NCBI RefSeq assembly: GCF_024125425.1
Contig: NZ_JAMXWN010000017.1
Location: forward strand, 1-59,397
Length of the DNA: 59,397 nucleotides
Reading direction: 5' to 3'
From: Sporolactobacillus kofuensis
GTDB taxonomy: Bacteria; Bacillota; Bacilli; Bacillales; Sporolactobacillaceae
The position numbers were made by a program, and so were the translations under genes. The notes under the pieces were generated by a model. The model was not told the DNA's origin. It did not search any database and was given only the letters and a program-made list of their open reading frames with translations. Shown piece after piece: positions 1 to 8,028 of this stretch (position 1 is its first letter; each line of letters opens with the position of its first letter).

Positions 1-29
1 CGCTTGTTTTATTTAAAAAGATATGAAGA

Positions 30-80
30 ATGAAAAACACGTAGTTCTTGAAATGAGAACTACGTGTTTTTCATGTTTTT
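30..80. terminator. Long perfect hairpin with T-run
   Basis: A 19-bp perfect inverted repeat (arms 30-48 and 56-74, 7-nt loop) is followed by GTTTTT and preceded by an A-rich arm. It would work as a strong intrinsic terminator, possibly in both directions. It probably ends a gene lying before the window. Confidence 0.75.
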
Positions 81-280
81 ACGTGCATGAATCAAGGATG
101 AAATGGAGTCAGTGAGAGAGTAAAATTAAATAATAGTTAATGGATTCATATCTGGTTCATATTGGGTAGGTAAACTGTAACGAGTTCATGCTATGTGATA
201 TGTATCCATGGTTGAAAATCTTGAAGTAGAGAATGGTTAAATAAGGATTGAAAGACTATTGAAAGAATGGAGTTGAGGAA

Positions 281-2014
281 ATGGTTCGTCTGGCAAACTA
301 TATGAAGCCGTATCTATGGCCGGCAATTTTATCTGTACTCTTTGTGTTCTTGCAATCATTAGCGAATTTGTACCTACCAACGCTTATGTCGGATATTGTG
401 GATACGGGTATTGTGAAAGGCGACATGCCGTACATTTATAAAATGGGGTTCTTGATGCTTCTTGTAACGCTCGTGGCCGGTATTCTTACGGTTGTTGCGA
501 ATTATTTGGCATCTAAGGTAGCGTCTGGCTTTGGGAGAGACGTTCGAAATACAATGTTTGCCCATATTGAGACATTTTCACTGAAGGAATTTGATCAAGT
601 AGGGACCAGTTCACTGATCACAAGAACTACAAATGATATTGCACAAATTGAACAGGTCTATATGATGATCCTTAAGATGATGACAATGGCGCCACTGATG
701 TGTGTCGGTGGTATTATCATGGCACTGTCAAAGGATGCCAAACTTTCACTGGTGCTTGTTGTTTCTCTTCCTTTGCTCATCGTATCGATTCTCATTCTTG
801 CTAAGAAAGGGTTACCTTTCTTTAAAGTCATCCAAAAAAAAATGGATCGGCTTAATTTGATTTTACGCGAGGAACTGACGGGCATTCGTGTCATTCGTTC
901 GTTTAATCGTACGAATCATGAATTGAAGCGGTTTGATGAAGCCAATAAAGACATTACACAAACATCAATAAGAATAAATCAGATTATGTCAACTGCTATG
1001 CCGCTGATGATGTTGATCATGAATTTATCTATGGTGGCAATTGTTTGGTTTGGTGGCCTACGAATTAATAGCGGGGCAATGCAGGTTGGGGATCTGATGG
1101 CATTCATTCAATACGCGATGCAAATTATGTTTTCGATACTTATGGGCGTGATGATGTTCATCATGATTCCAAGAGCACAGGTTTCGGCTTCACGTGTCAA
1201 TGAGGTATTGGACATCCAACCGGATATTAAAGATATGAAATCCTCATCACTAGCAAGCAATGCCAATGAGAAACAAGGTGTGACTTTTAACGACGTGACG
1301 TTTCGCTATCCTGGAGCGGAGACACCGGCGCTGTCTCATCTTTCTTTCACCGCACGTCCTGGGGAAACGACGGCAATTATCGGAGGGACTGGTGCTGGGA
1401 AATCAACAGTGCTGAATATGATTCTGAGATATTTTGATGCAGTCAACGGCCGTGTTGAGGTGAATGGTGTCAATGTTAAGCAGCTTCCTCTTAACAAACT
1501 TCGTCAGATGATCGGGTATGTACCACAGAAGGCAGTATTGTTTACCGGATCGGTTTCAGATAATATTCGTTACGGTAATGAACAAGCGACGGATGAAGAA
1601 ATTAGAGAGGCTGCGCGTATCGCACAGGCGGACGATTTTATTCGGGAAATGGACGAAGGTTATGATTCTGTCATTGCCCAAGGAGGTAAGAACGTATCTG
1701 GCGGCCAAAAGCAGCGGTTGGCCATTGCGCGTGCACTGGTACGCCATGCAGATGTTTACCTACTGGATGATAGTTTTTCAGCACTTGATTATCAGACGGA
1801 TGCACGTTTGCGTGCTGAACTGAGCCAAGTGACTAAAGAAGCTGCATTAATTATCGTCGCCCAACGGGTAAGTACAGTGCTTCATGCCGACAAGATCATC
1901 GTCTTGGACGATGGCAAAAGTGTAGGAATGGGTACACATGATCAACTCATGAAATCATGCGCGGTTTACCAAGAAATTGTGGCTTCGCAGTTGGATAAGG
2001 AGGAGTTGGCATGA
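281..2014 (+). CDS. ABC multidrug exporter subunit, degenerate-site half (BmrC/YheI-like)
   Basis: 577-residue half-transporter: a six-helix membrane domain (about residues 1-300) followed by an ATPase domain. Walker A (GGTGAGKST, about 368-376) and the signature VSGGQ (about 471) are intact. The Walker B carboxylate is DD instead of DE (LLDDSFSALD, about 492-501), and the H-loop histidine is replaced by glutamine (VAQRVST, about 526). In heterodimeric exporters such as BmrCD, LmrCD and TM287/288 these changes mark the subunit contributing to the non-hydrolysing site. The stop overlaps the start of the next gene by ATGA, so the two are translationally coupled and presumably form one heterodimer. 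The substrate cannot be predicted. The start is the ATG after GGAGTTGAGGAA. Confidence 0.88.
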   Translation: MVRLANYMKPYLWPAILSVLFVFLQSLANLYLPTLMSDIVDTGIVKGDMPYIYKMGFLMLLVTLVAGILTVVANYLASKVASGFGRDVRNTMFAHIETFSLKEFDQVGTSSLITRTTNDIAQIEQVYMMILKMMTMAPLMCVGGIIMALSKDAKLSLVLVVSLPLLIVSILILAKKGLPFFKVIQKKMDRLNLILREELTGIRVIRSFNRTNHELKRFDEANKDITQTSIRINQIMSTAMPLMMLIMNLSMVAIVWFGGLRINSGAMQVGDLMAFIQYAMQIMFSILMGVMMFIMIPRAQVSASRVNEVLDIQPDIKDMKSSSLASNANEKQGVTFNDVTFRYPGAETPALSHLSFTARPGETTAIIGGTGAGKSTVLNMILRYFDAVNGRVEVNGVNVKQLPLNKLRQMIGYVPQKAVLFTGSVSDNIRYGNEQATDEEIREAARIAQADDFIREMDEGYDSVIAQGGKNVSGGQKQRLAIARALVRHADVYLLDDSFSALDYQTDARLRAELSQVTKEAALIIVAQRVSTVLHADKIIVLDDGKSVGMGTHDQLMKSCAVYQEIVASQLDKEELA

Positions 2015-3873
2015 GCGAAAAAGGAAACCGCGGCTCTCATGGGGGATTTGGCCCGGGGCATATGCGCATGCCGGTCCAAAAGGCGAAAAATTTTAGAAAG
2101 ACATTCCATCGATTGATGGGGTATTTGCGGCCTCATCTAGTCGTGTTGATAGCAGTATTTGTGACAGCCCTATTAAGTACCATTTTTACAATTATTGCTC
2201 CGAAACTGATGGGTAATGCCACGACCAAACTTTTCGAAGGCATGATGATGAAAATAAAGGGCGTCCCGGGTGCCCATATTGATTTTCATTATATTTGGGG
2301 CATTGTCGTTACGCTTGTTATTCTGTACGTATTGAGCTCGCTGTTCACATTCATCATGCAATATCTGATGAGTGGTGTAGCTCAGAAAATGGTTTATAAC
2401 CTACGTAAACAAGTAAATGAAAAATTGTCACGGATGCCGGTTGACTATTACGATGCGCATCCATACGGAGATGTGTTGAGCCGGGCAGTTAATGACACGG
2501 AAAATATTAGTAACACTTTGCAGCAAAGTCTGACCGCTTCCATCACGTCTATTGTGACCTTAGTGGGAGTCATTGTGATGATGCTAACAATCAGCCCGCT
2601 GCTGACCTTAGTGCTCCTTGTGACCATACCGCTCAGTTTTATAGGAATTGGTCAGATTACGAAACGTTCTCAAGGTTATTTTAAACAGCAACAGGTGCAG
2701 ATCGGACAAATAAACGGGCATGTGGAAGAAATGTTCACGGGCCATCAAGTGATAAAAGCATTCGGCAAGGAAACAGAATCGATTAACAAATTTAAAGAAA
2801 TGAATGGGAAGCTGTACGATTCTGCATGGCGGGCACAATTTCTATCAGGAATTATGATGCCGATGATGATGTTTGTCGGCAATATTGGCTATGTATTGAT
2901 TTCTGTTGTCGGGGGTATTTTGGTTGTTAAGCGTTCGATTGAAATAGGTGACATTCAGGCGTTCATTCAATATGCACGTCAATTTGGACAGCCGCTTAAC
3001 CAGATCGCAAACATTTCTAATATTATTCAGTCGACAATTGCATCTGCAGAGCGTATTTTCGAGATTCTCGATGCGGAGGAGATCATGGATCCGGCTGATG
3101 CGAAGGTACTGGGAACGCCATCCGGACATGTTGTTTTTGATCATGTTTCCTTCCGTTATAAGGAAGACCAACCATTAATCGAAAATATGAATATTGATGT
3201 TAAGGCGGGGCAATCAGTTGCGATTGTTGGGCCAACAGGTGCCGGAAAGACGACATTAGTGAACTTGTTGATGCGTTTTTATGATTGTCGTTCAGGAAAA
3301 ATTACCGTTGACGGCGTGGATACTCGTGAATTAAAACGGGAGCAACTACACAAACTGTTTGGCATGGTACTCCAGGATACATGGCTGTTCAAAGGCACCA
3401 TACGGGAAAATATTGCCTACGGTCGTGAAGGAGCGACGGATGAAGAAATCATTCAGGCTGCAGAAGCAGCACACGCCAATCACTTTATACGCACGCTTCC
3501 GGATGGCTATGATACGGTATTAAATGAAGAAGGCACAAATATTTCACAAGGGCAGAAACAGTTGCTGACGATCGCACGGGCAATCCTTGCTGATCCTGTG
3601 CTATTAATTCTTGATGAAGCTACGAGTAGCGTAGATACACGAACAGAGGTACACATTCAGAGAGCGATGGATACCCTTATGAAGAACCGCACTAGTTTTG
3701 TCATTGCCCATCGTCTCTCAACAATTAAAGAAGCTGACCTGATTCTAGTCATGGACCATGGTCGCGTGATTGAGCAAGGAACGCATCATTCTTTGCTGGA
3801 AGATAAGGGATTTTATGCTGAACTTTACAATAGCCAGTTTGCAGAAGCGGCGGATAGACAGGAAATGAATTAA
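2011..3873 (+). CDS. ABC multidrug exporter subunit, catalytic-site half (BmrD/YheH-like)
   Basis: 620-residue partner of the preceding half-transporter. It has an N-terminal hydrophilic tail of about 40 residues, six membrane helices, then an ATPase domain with canonical Walker A (GPTGAGKTT, about 407), Walker B LILDEATSSVD (about 530) and switch histidine AHRLST (about 566). Its signature is ISQGQ rather than LSGGQ (about 511), the usual deviation in the subunit whose signature completes the degenerate site. The pair therefore has exactly one fully canonical ATP site. A terminator follows at 3887. The family pumps drugs, lipids or peptides; the substrate is unknown here. Confidence 0.88.
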   Translation: MSEKGNRGSHGGFGPGHMRMPVQKAKNFRKTFHRLMGYLRPHLVVLIAVFVTALLSTIFTIIAPKLMGNATTKLFEGMMMKIKGVPGAHIDFHYIWGIVVTLVILYVLSSLFTFIMQYLMSGVAQKMVYNLRKQVNEKLSRMPVDYYDAHPYGDVLSRAVNDTENISNTLQQSLTASITSIVTLVGVIVMMLTISPLLTLVLLVTIPLSFIGIGQITKRSQGYFKQQQVQIGQINGHVEEMFTGHQVIKAFGKETESINKFKEMNGKLYDSAWRAQFLSGIMMPMMMFVGNIGYVLISVVGGILVVKRSIEIGDIQAFIQYARQFGQPLNQIANISNIIQSTIASAERIFEILDAEEIMDPADAKVLGTPSGHVVFDHVSFRYKEDQPLIENMNIDVKAGQSVAIVGPTGAGKTTLVNLLMRFYDCRSGKITVDGVDTRELKREQLHKLFGMVLQDTWLFKGTIRENIAYGREGATDEEIIQAAEAAHANHFIRTLPDGYDTVLNEEGTNISQGQKQLLTIARAILADPVLLILDEATSSVDTRTEVHIQRAMDTLMKNRTSFVIAHRLSTIKEADLILVMDHGRVIEQGTHHSLLEDKGFYAELYNSQFAEAADRQEMN

Positions 3874-3886
3874 TTAGTGATGATAG

Positions 3887-3924
3887 GCAATCGGGGATTC
3901 AACCGGTTGCTTTTCATTTTTTAT
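3887..3924 (+). terminator. Intrinsic terminator after the ABC exporter operon
   Basis: GCAATCGG (3887-3894) pairs with CCGGTTGC (3903-3910), including one G-T pair, and is followed by TTTTCATTTTTT. It lies 14 nt after the stop codon. Confidence 0.7.
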
Positions 3925-4022
3925 CAAATCTCCATCGACTTTTTTTATTTTTTTGTTTTACTTTCCGCATAAGTATATTAAACTCTTTTAAAGTGGAGTA
4001 AAGAAAAAAGCGAGGCAGAGCA

Positions 4023-5078
4023 ATGACAAAAAAGATTGTGTTTACCGGCGGTGGATCGGCAGGTCATGTCACACCGAATTTAGCGCTTATTGATGAATTA
4101 AAAGGTTGGCAGGTTACTTATATTGGCTCGAAGGATGGCATTGAGAAAAAATTAGTGCAGGCACATGGGGTTGACTATCGAGCAATTTCAAGCGGAAAGC
4201 TTCGCAGATATTTTGATATGAAGAATTTCAAGGATCCATTTAAGGTGCTCGCTGGCGTCATGCAAGCGTATCTAATGCTGAAGAAAATTAAGCCGGATGT
4301 GATTTTCTCTAAGGGCGGGTTTGTTTCGGTCCCTGTTGTAATTGGTGGTTGGTTGAATCACATTCCGGTTTACATTCATGAATCGGATATTACACCGGGC
4401 CTTGCCAATCGCATTGCGATTAAATTTGCAACGAAATTATTTGTTACGTTTGAAGAGGCTGCGGCCCATTTACCGAAAGATAAAGCCGTCTACACAGGTG
4501 CACCCATTCGAGACGTCTTATTCAAAGGCGATCGTAACAAAGGCTTGGACTTTCTGGGTTTCCAATCGGACAAACCGGTACTCTTAATTATGGGGGGAAG
4601 TCTTGGAGCAAAGAAAATCAACGAAGTGGTTCGGGAATCACTTCCTGACTTACTGAAGAAGTATCAGATTGTGCATCTGTGCGGGAAAGGCAATGTTGAA
4701 CCAGCGCTTGAGTCAACGGAAGGTTATCGGCAATTCGACTACGTCGACAAGGAATTGCCGGACGTTATGGCTGCTGCTTCGATTATTTTGTCACGTGCGG
4801 GATCCAATGCGATTTTTGAATTTTTGGCGTTAAAGAAACCGATGATTTTGATTCCTCTGCCGCTTCGTGCAAGCCGCGGTGATCAGATCCTGAATGCGGA
4901 ATCCTTTAAGAACAAAGGATTATGCGAAGTGCTGGAAAATGACACGCTAACCCCGGCACTACTACAGCAGACGATCGAAAATGTGTATAAAAATCGATAT
5001 GACTATGTGGATCGTATGGAAGCAGCGCAAAATGCAACGCATGGCATTAAAAACATACTCAGTGAGCTTAAAAAATAA
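4023..5078 (+). CDS. murG: UDP-GlcNAc:lipid I N-acetylglucosaminyltransferase, MurG2 type
   Basis: 351-residue GT28-family glycosyltransferase. It has the N-terminal glycine-rich loop [15 protein letters not shown] (about 8-22), the [11 protein letters not shown] segment (about 98-108), [14 protein letters not shown] (about 119-132) and the C-terminal nucleotide-sugar region with [14 protein letters not shown] (about 258-271) and RGDQILNAE. These features fit MurG, which makes lipid II on the inner membrane face. It resembles the shorter MurG2 paralogue I know from the Bacillus cereus group more than the dcw-cluster MurG, and it stands alone here, away from any division cluster. A second murG elsewhere in the genome is likely but not visible. 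It is monocistronic between two terminators. Confidence 0.88.
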   Translation: MTKKIVFTGGGSAGHVTPNLALIDELKGWQVTYIGSKDGIEKKLVQAHGVDYRAISSGKLRRYFDMKNFKDPFKVLAGVMQAYLMLKKIKPDVIFSKGGFVSVPVVIGGWLNHIPVYIHESDITPGLANRIAIKFATKLFVTFEEAAAHLPKDKAVYTGAPIRDVLFKGDRNKGLDFLGFQSDKPVLLIMGGSLGAKKINEVVRESLPDLLKKYQIVHLCGKGNVEPALESTEGYRQFDYVDKELPDVMAAASIILSRAGSNAIFEFLALKKPMILIPLPLRASRGDQILNAESFKNKGLCEVLENDTLTPALLQQTIENVYKNRYDYVDRMEAAQNATHGIKNILSELKK

Positions 5079-5124
5079 AAAGATGAGCGATAGGGGCAAT
5101 AGTCCCGGTCGTTCATCTTTTTTT
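5077..5124 (+). terminator. Intrinsic terminator after murG
   Basis: AAAGATGAGCGA pairs with TCGTTCATCTTT (one G-T pair) and is followed by a run of seven or more T. It begins at the stop codon. A copy of the dispersed intergenic element starts directly after it. Confidence 0.8.
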
Positions 5125-5280
5125 GACTGATAAGACTGTAGAGGATGATTTTTGGCTTAAAAGTAGTGAAGATACGCGACACCTTCGAGATCGCGAGCCA
5201 GGCGAGACCCCGTAGATTGCCTGTTCGAGGAGGTACATGGATCGCCCGCGGCAAACGAGCACGCGAAGCGCATGTGTGTG
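5125..5280 (+). repeat. Dispersed intergenic element, copy A
   Basis: This copy carries the family core: GAAGAT.CGCGAC near 5168, GCGAGCCA.GCGAGACCCCG (5193-5212), TGCCTGTTCGAGGAGG (5218-5233) and GATCGCCCGCGGCAA.CGAGC (5240-5260). The 5' head AAGACTGTAGAGGATGATTT matches other copies. No terminator-like tail is recognisable. It starts directly after the murG terminator. From 5281 to 5425 I see no gene or recognisable site. Confidence 0.7.
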
Positions 5281-5479
5281 TCACTGAGGCAGATCTTTCT
5301 CACATGGCATTGTAAAAGCGGAAACAAAATGAGGGTGGGAACATCTCGTCCACAGACACAAGAAAAGCCCAAAAATCATACAGTGACAAAGGATAAGAAT
5401 TTGAGAAATAGTTTGCTAGCTGTGATTGAATAGATTCTTAAGAACGGGAAATAATGAGACGAGAGGTGGTGAGCTGGAA

Positions 5480-5713
5480 ATGTTGAATCACGCATCAAAG
5501 GAAGAGACATGCATAATCTGTGGGCACCAGAAAGCAGAAGGCATCCACATTTGTAATCAATTAATCTGTGATGATTGCCAGAAGAAGATTATTGAAACGG
5601 ATGTGACGGATTGGAAGTACAAATTTTTTATGAATAAGTTGGCGAAACTTCAGGTGAAGCAGGAGAAGGTTATTTTTCATGCAGGATCAGGAGGAGAAGC
5701 AAGCAAGCGCTGA
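5480..5713 (+). CDS. csfB: Anti-sigma-G factor Gin
   Basis: 77-residue zinc-binding protein with CIICGHQKAEGIHICNQLIC (about 14-33) followed by DDCQKKI, a CxxC...CxxxxC-xx-C pattern matching Gin/CsfB. Gin holds sigma-G (and sigma-E in the mother cell) inactive until late in spore development. I chose the ATG at 5480 because AGGTGGTGA lies 10-15 nt upstream; an earlier in-frame ATG at 5426 has no comparable site. In B. subtilis csfB lies just upstream of xpaC-yaaN-yaaO-tmk. Here the same left border is present, but xpaC and yaaN are replaced by a signalling block. The terminator hairpin overlaps the 3' end of the gene. Confidence 0.87.
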   Translation: MLNHASKEETCIICGHQKAEGIHICNQLICDDCQKKIIETDVTDWKYKFFMNKLAKLQVKQEKVIFHAGSGGEASKR

Positions 5714-5731
5714 GGCTTCTCTTTTTGTTTT
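5694..5731 (+). terminator. Intrinsic terminator of csfB
   Basis: GAGAAGC (5694-5700) pairs with GCTTCTC (5715-5721), followed by TTTTTGTTTTTC. The left arm is inside the csfB coding sequence. Confidence 0.75.
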
Positions 5732-5830
5732 TCAAATCTTATTGACTAAGGTTGCTTAATTCTTCTTGAACAAGATTTGTAATTTACGTGAGGATTCTTT
5801 TTCTGCTAAACTGAAGGCAAAGGAAGGGCA

Positions 5831-5863
5831 TTGTGACTATCTGGGGACAAGCTGACGTATAAT
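5831..5863 (+). promoter_or_regulatory. Possible activator-type promoter of the kinase operon
   Basis: A perfect TATAAT at 5858-5863 lies 65 nt before the first kinase start. The best -35 is TTGTGA at 5831-5836, giving a 21-bp spacer that is too long for unaided sigma-A. The -10 is credible; the -35 assignment is weak. Confidence 0.3.
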
Positions 5864-5927
5864 TGTTTTCGAAAGCTGTCTGTTGGACCACATATGTCTT
5901 AGTCTAATGTTCGGGAGGCGGGGACAA

Positions 5928-8024
5928 ATGCCTGCCAAATCAATCGTTCTATGGAAACATTGGTTGCTCTTTGTATGCCTGTGTCTTTCTATGCTCTTAT
6001 CAGTATCTTTTTTAATGATGAGGTATCCAAGTCAAGATCCTGTACTTAATGTCGGCTTACCGTTCTTTTTCTCTTTCTTCTGCTTTGTACTCGGTTTCTA
6101 CTTGTGGTACCTAAATAAGTCTGAACGTGGAGAACAGACGCTGATTCTCTTTCTTGCGGTATTTAGTCTCATATGGAACGCTTGGGATGTGGGCGGTTCC
6201 GGAATCATCTATCAAGTGGGGCAAAGTGTCTATCTACTTGCCAATTTATTTGGATTTATTCTCTGTATGGAGGTACTGACAAGTTATCTTAGATTTTGGA
6301 CGATTGAATGGCTACCTCGTAGGTGGCTTAGATACATAGAGGGTACGGTTGTTCTGATCTCGATTCCCTTGGTCATTTGTATTAATTATGGACAAGCAGA
6401 AGCACGCGCTGCCGCAATGCTGCTCGTTGCAGCACTGATGGCCGTTATTCTTTTTCGAACAATCTATGTCTATCGTCGTCATCGTGAAGCAGTCTATAAA
6501 TCTATGTTTCAGCTCCTTCTTGCTTGCTTGGTCATTGCTATCGTTCCGCATCTCGTTCGTTCTATACTTCCGGCTATTTTGCAAGATCGTTTTCTTTTTC
6601 ATCCGGTTTCGGGTACCATTCTCTTGGTCTTGCCCTTAGCCTTATTTTATTTAATGATCTCTGATCGCTTTATAGATACTTCTTTTACAACAATTGGCAT
6701 TGTGTATTGTGCACTAGTGGCGTTGATCCCGGCAATGATCCTAGGTATGGTCTTTCATGAAATGACAGAATGGGGCATCATTATCTCTAATCGTACAAAT
6801 GTTGTGCGTTTTAGTGTTGTCGCTTTTGTTTCTATATTTGCGTTCTTATACATAAAGCAGTACTTGGATTTCTATCTGAGGAAAAGGCTGTACCCTAGGC
6901 AGCAGGATATACAGACGAGCCTCAATCGTCTCTTACAATGGATGAATGACGATTACGATTTAAATAATATAGGCCGGATCGTAAAAAGAGAGATGGAAGC
7001 TTGTCTGCCGGTAAAAGATGTTCGGCTTGCGTTGGTGGATAAAGAAGATACCTCTGATACATTGATGGTCATGAAGCCTGGTGAAAGCGTAGATCGAAGA
7101 CCGGATCAGTTGCAGGATGAACTTGGAAAAATCATTAACGCAATGAACGGTTTCCGTATTTTATTGGCTGAAAGCAGACGAGGTAAAGTGGTGTTAGAAG
7201 GGCAATGGAAGATGCCGAGAAGGCGGCTCAACCCCGATGAACGTACATGGTTGGCTACGCTGGTCAGTTACACCCAGATGGTTATTGAGAATTTATCGAA
7301 TACAAAGGACATGCTCGAGAAATTGGAAGAAACAGCCGTACAAAGTACATCGGTGCCACTAACCATTAAGAAGATGATGCTGCGTATTTCCGAACGTGAA
7401 CGTTGGAAACTATCGCGAAGCCTGCATGATCGCAACATGCAAGATCAGCTGGATATTGCAAGACAACTTGACGCATGGGGATCCAGTACGGATCATTCGG
7501 AAACGAAGGCCATAATGGTTAGACTCCGCGAACAGATTCTGGATAGTGTGTATGTACTGCGCCAAGTGATCAATGATCTTCACCCGGAATTTATCTACCG
7601 CACAGGGCTAAGAAAAGCGCTTATGGAATTAATTGAAAAGGTTAATCTTCGTGCTGATTTTACATTACAGGCAACGATTGACGAAAAGTTGGATGGGTTT
7701 CAGCGAGAATGGGAAATGGCGGTATATAGAGTGGTTCAAGAATTGCTCAATAATGCGCAGAAGCATGCCCATGCGCGTTTGGTCACTTTGGCACTGACAA
7801 CAACAAAGGATACCTTCGTCTTAAAGTATGCGGATGATGGTGTGGGGCTCAATGTCTCAAAAATTAGAAAATCTTTTGGAACGATGGGATTTCCCGGGAT
7901 GATTGGACGCGTCGAAGGGCTTGGTGGAAACATCAAACTTCAATCAGGTCATCACGAGGGATTGAAAGTAACCATTCAGTGGACAAGAATAACCGCACAG
8001 GTCAATGAATCAAGGAAGGTGTGA
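5928..8024 (+). CDS. ComP-like membrane histidine kinase without PDZ-like domain (kinase 1)
   Basis: 698-residue sensor kinase. About eight hydrophobic helices fill residues 1-315, followed by a linker and a NarL/DegS-class kinase core. The phospho-acceptor is in ISERERWKLSRSLHDRNMQD (H about 500). The ATP-binding domain has the N-box VVQELLNNAQKHA (about 604), DDGVGLN (about 636) and GFPGMIGRVEGLGG (about 652). The multi-helix sensor fused to this core is the ComP quorum-sensor layout, but the PDZ-like insert after helix 1 is missing. The ATG at 5928 follows GGGAGGCGGGG; an upstream TTG at 5883 has no ribosome site. The gene is followed after 4 nt by a paralogous kinase and then a ComA-like regulator, so the three should act together. 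The ligand is unknown. Confidence 0.85.
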   Translation: MPAKSIVLWKHWLLFVCLCLSMLLSVSFLMMRYPSQDPVLNVGLPFFFSFFCFVLGFYLWYLNKSERGEQTLILFLAVFSLIWNAWDVGGSGIIYQVGQSVYLLANLFGFILCMEVLTSYLRFWTIEWLPRRWLRYIEGTVVLISIPLVICINYGQAEARAAAMLLVAALMAVILFRTIYVYRRHREAVYKSMFQLLLACLVIAIVPHLVRSILPAILQDRFLFHPVSGTILLVLPLALFYLMISDRFIDTSFTTIGIVYCALVALIPAMILGMVFHEMTEWGIIISNRTNVVRFSVVAFVSIFAFLYIKQYLDFYLRKRLYPRQQDIQTSLNRLLQWMNDDYDLNNIGRIVKREMEACLPVKDVRLALVDKEDTSDTLMVMKPGESVDRRPDQLQDELGKIINAMNGFRILLAESRRGKVVLEGQWKMPRRRLNPDERTWLATLVSYTQMVIENLSNTKDMLEKLEETAVQSTSVPLTIKKMMLRISERERWKLSRSLHDRNMQDQLDIARQLDAWGSSTDHSETKAIMVRLREQILDSVYVLRQVINDLHPEFIYRTGLRKALMELIEKVNLRADFTLQATIDEKLDGFQREWEMAVYRVVQELLNNAQKHAHARLVTLALTTTKDTFVLKYADDGVGLNVSKIRKSFGTMGFPGMIGRVEGLGGNIKLQSGHHEGLKVTIQWTRITAQVNESRKV

Positions 8025-8028
8025 TTCG

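Noticed and set aside
5426-5479. Upstream start for csfB at 5426
   Set aside because: No ribosome site precedes it. AGGTGGTGA lies inside this stretch and points to ATG 5480, and the shorter protein fits the Gin family.
5729-5927. A ComX-like pheromone or ComQ gene upstream of the first kinase
   Set aside because: Only very short frames without ribosome sites exist in this spacer, and no isoprenyl-transferase gene is present anywhere in the block.
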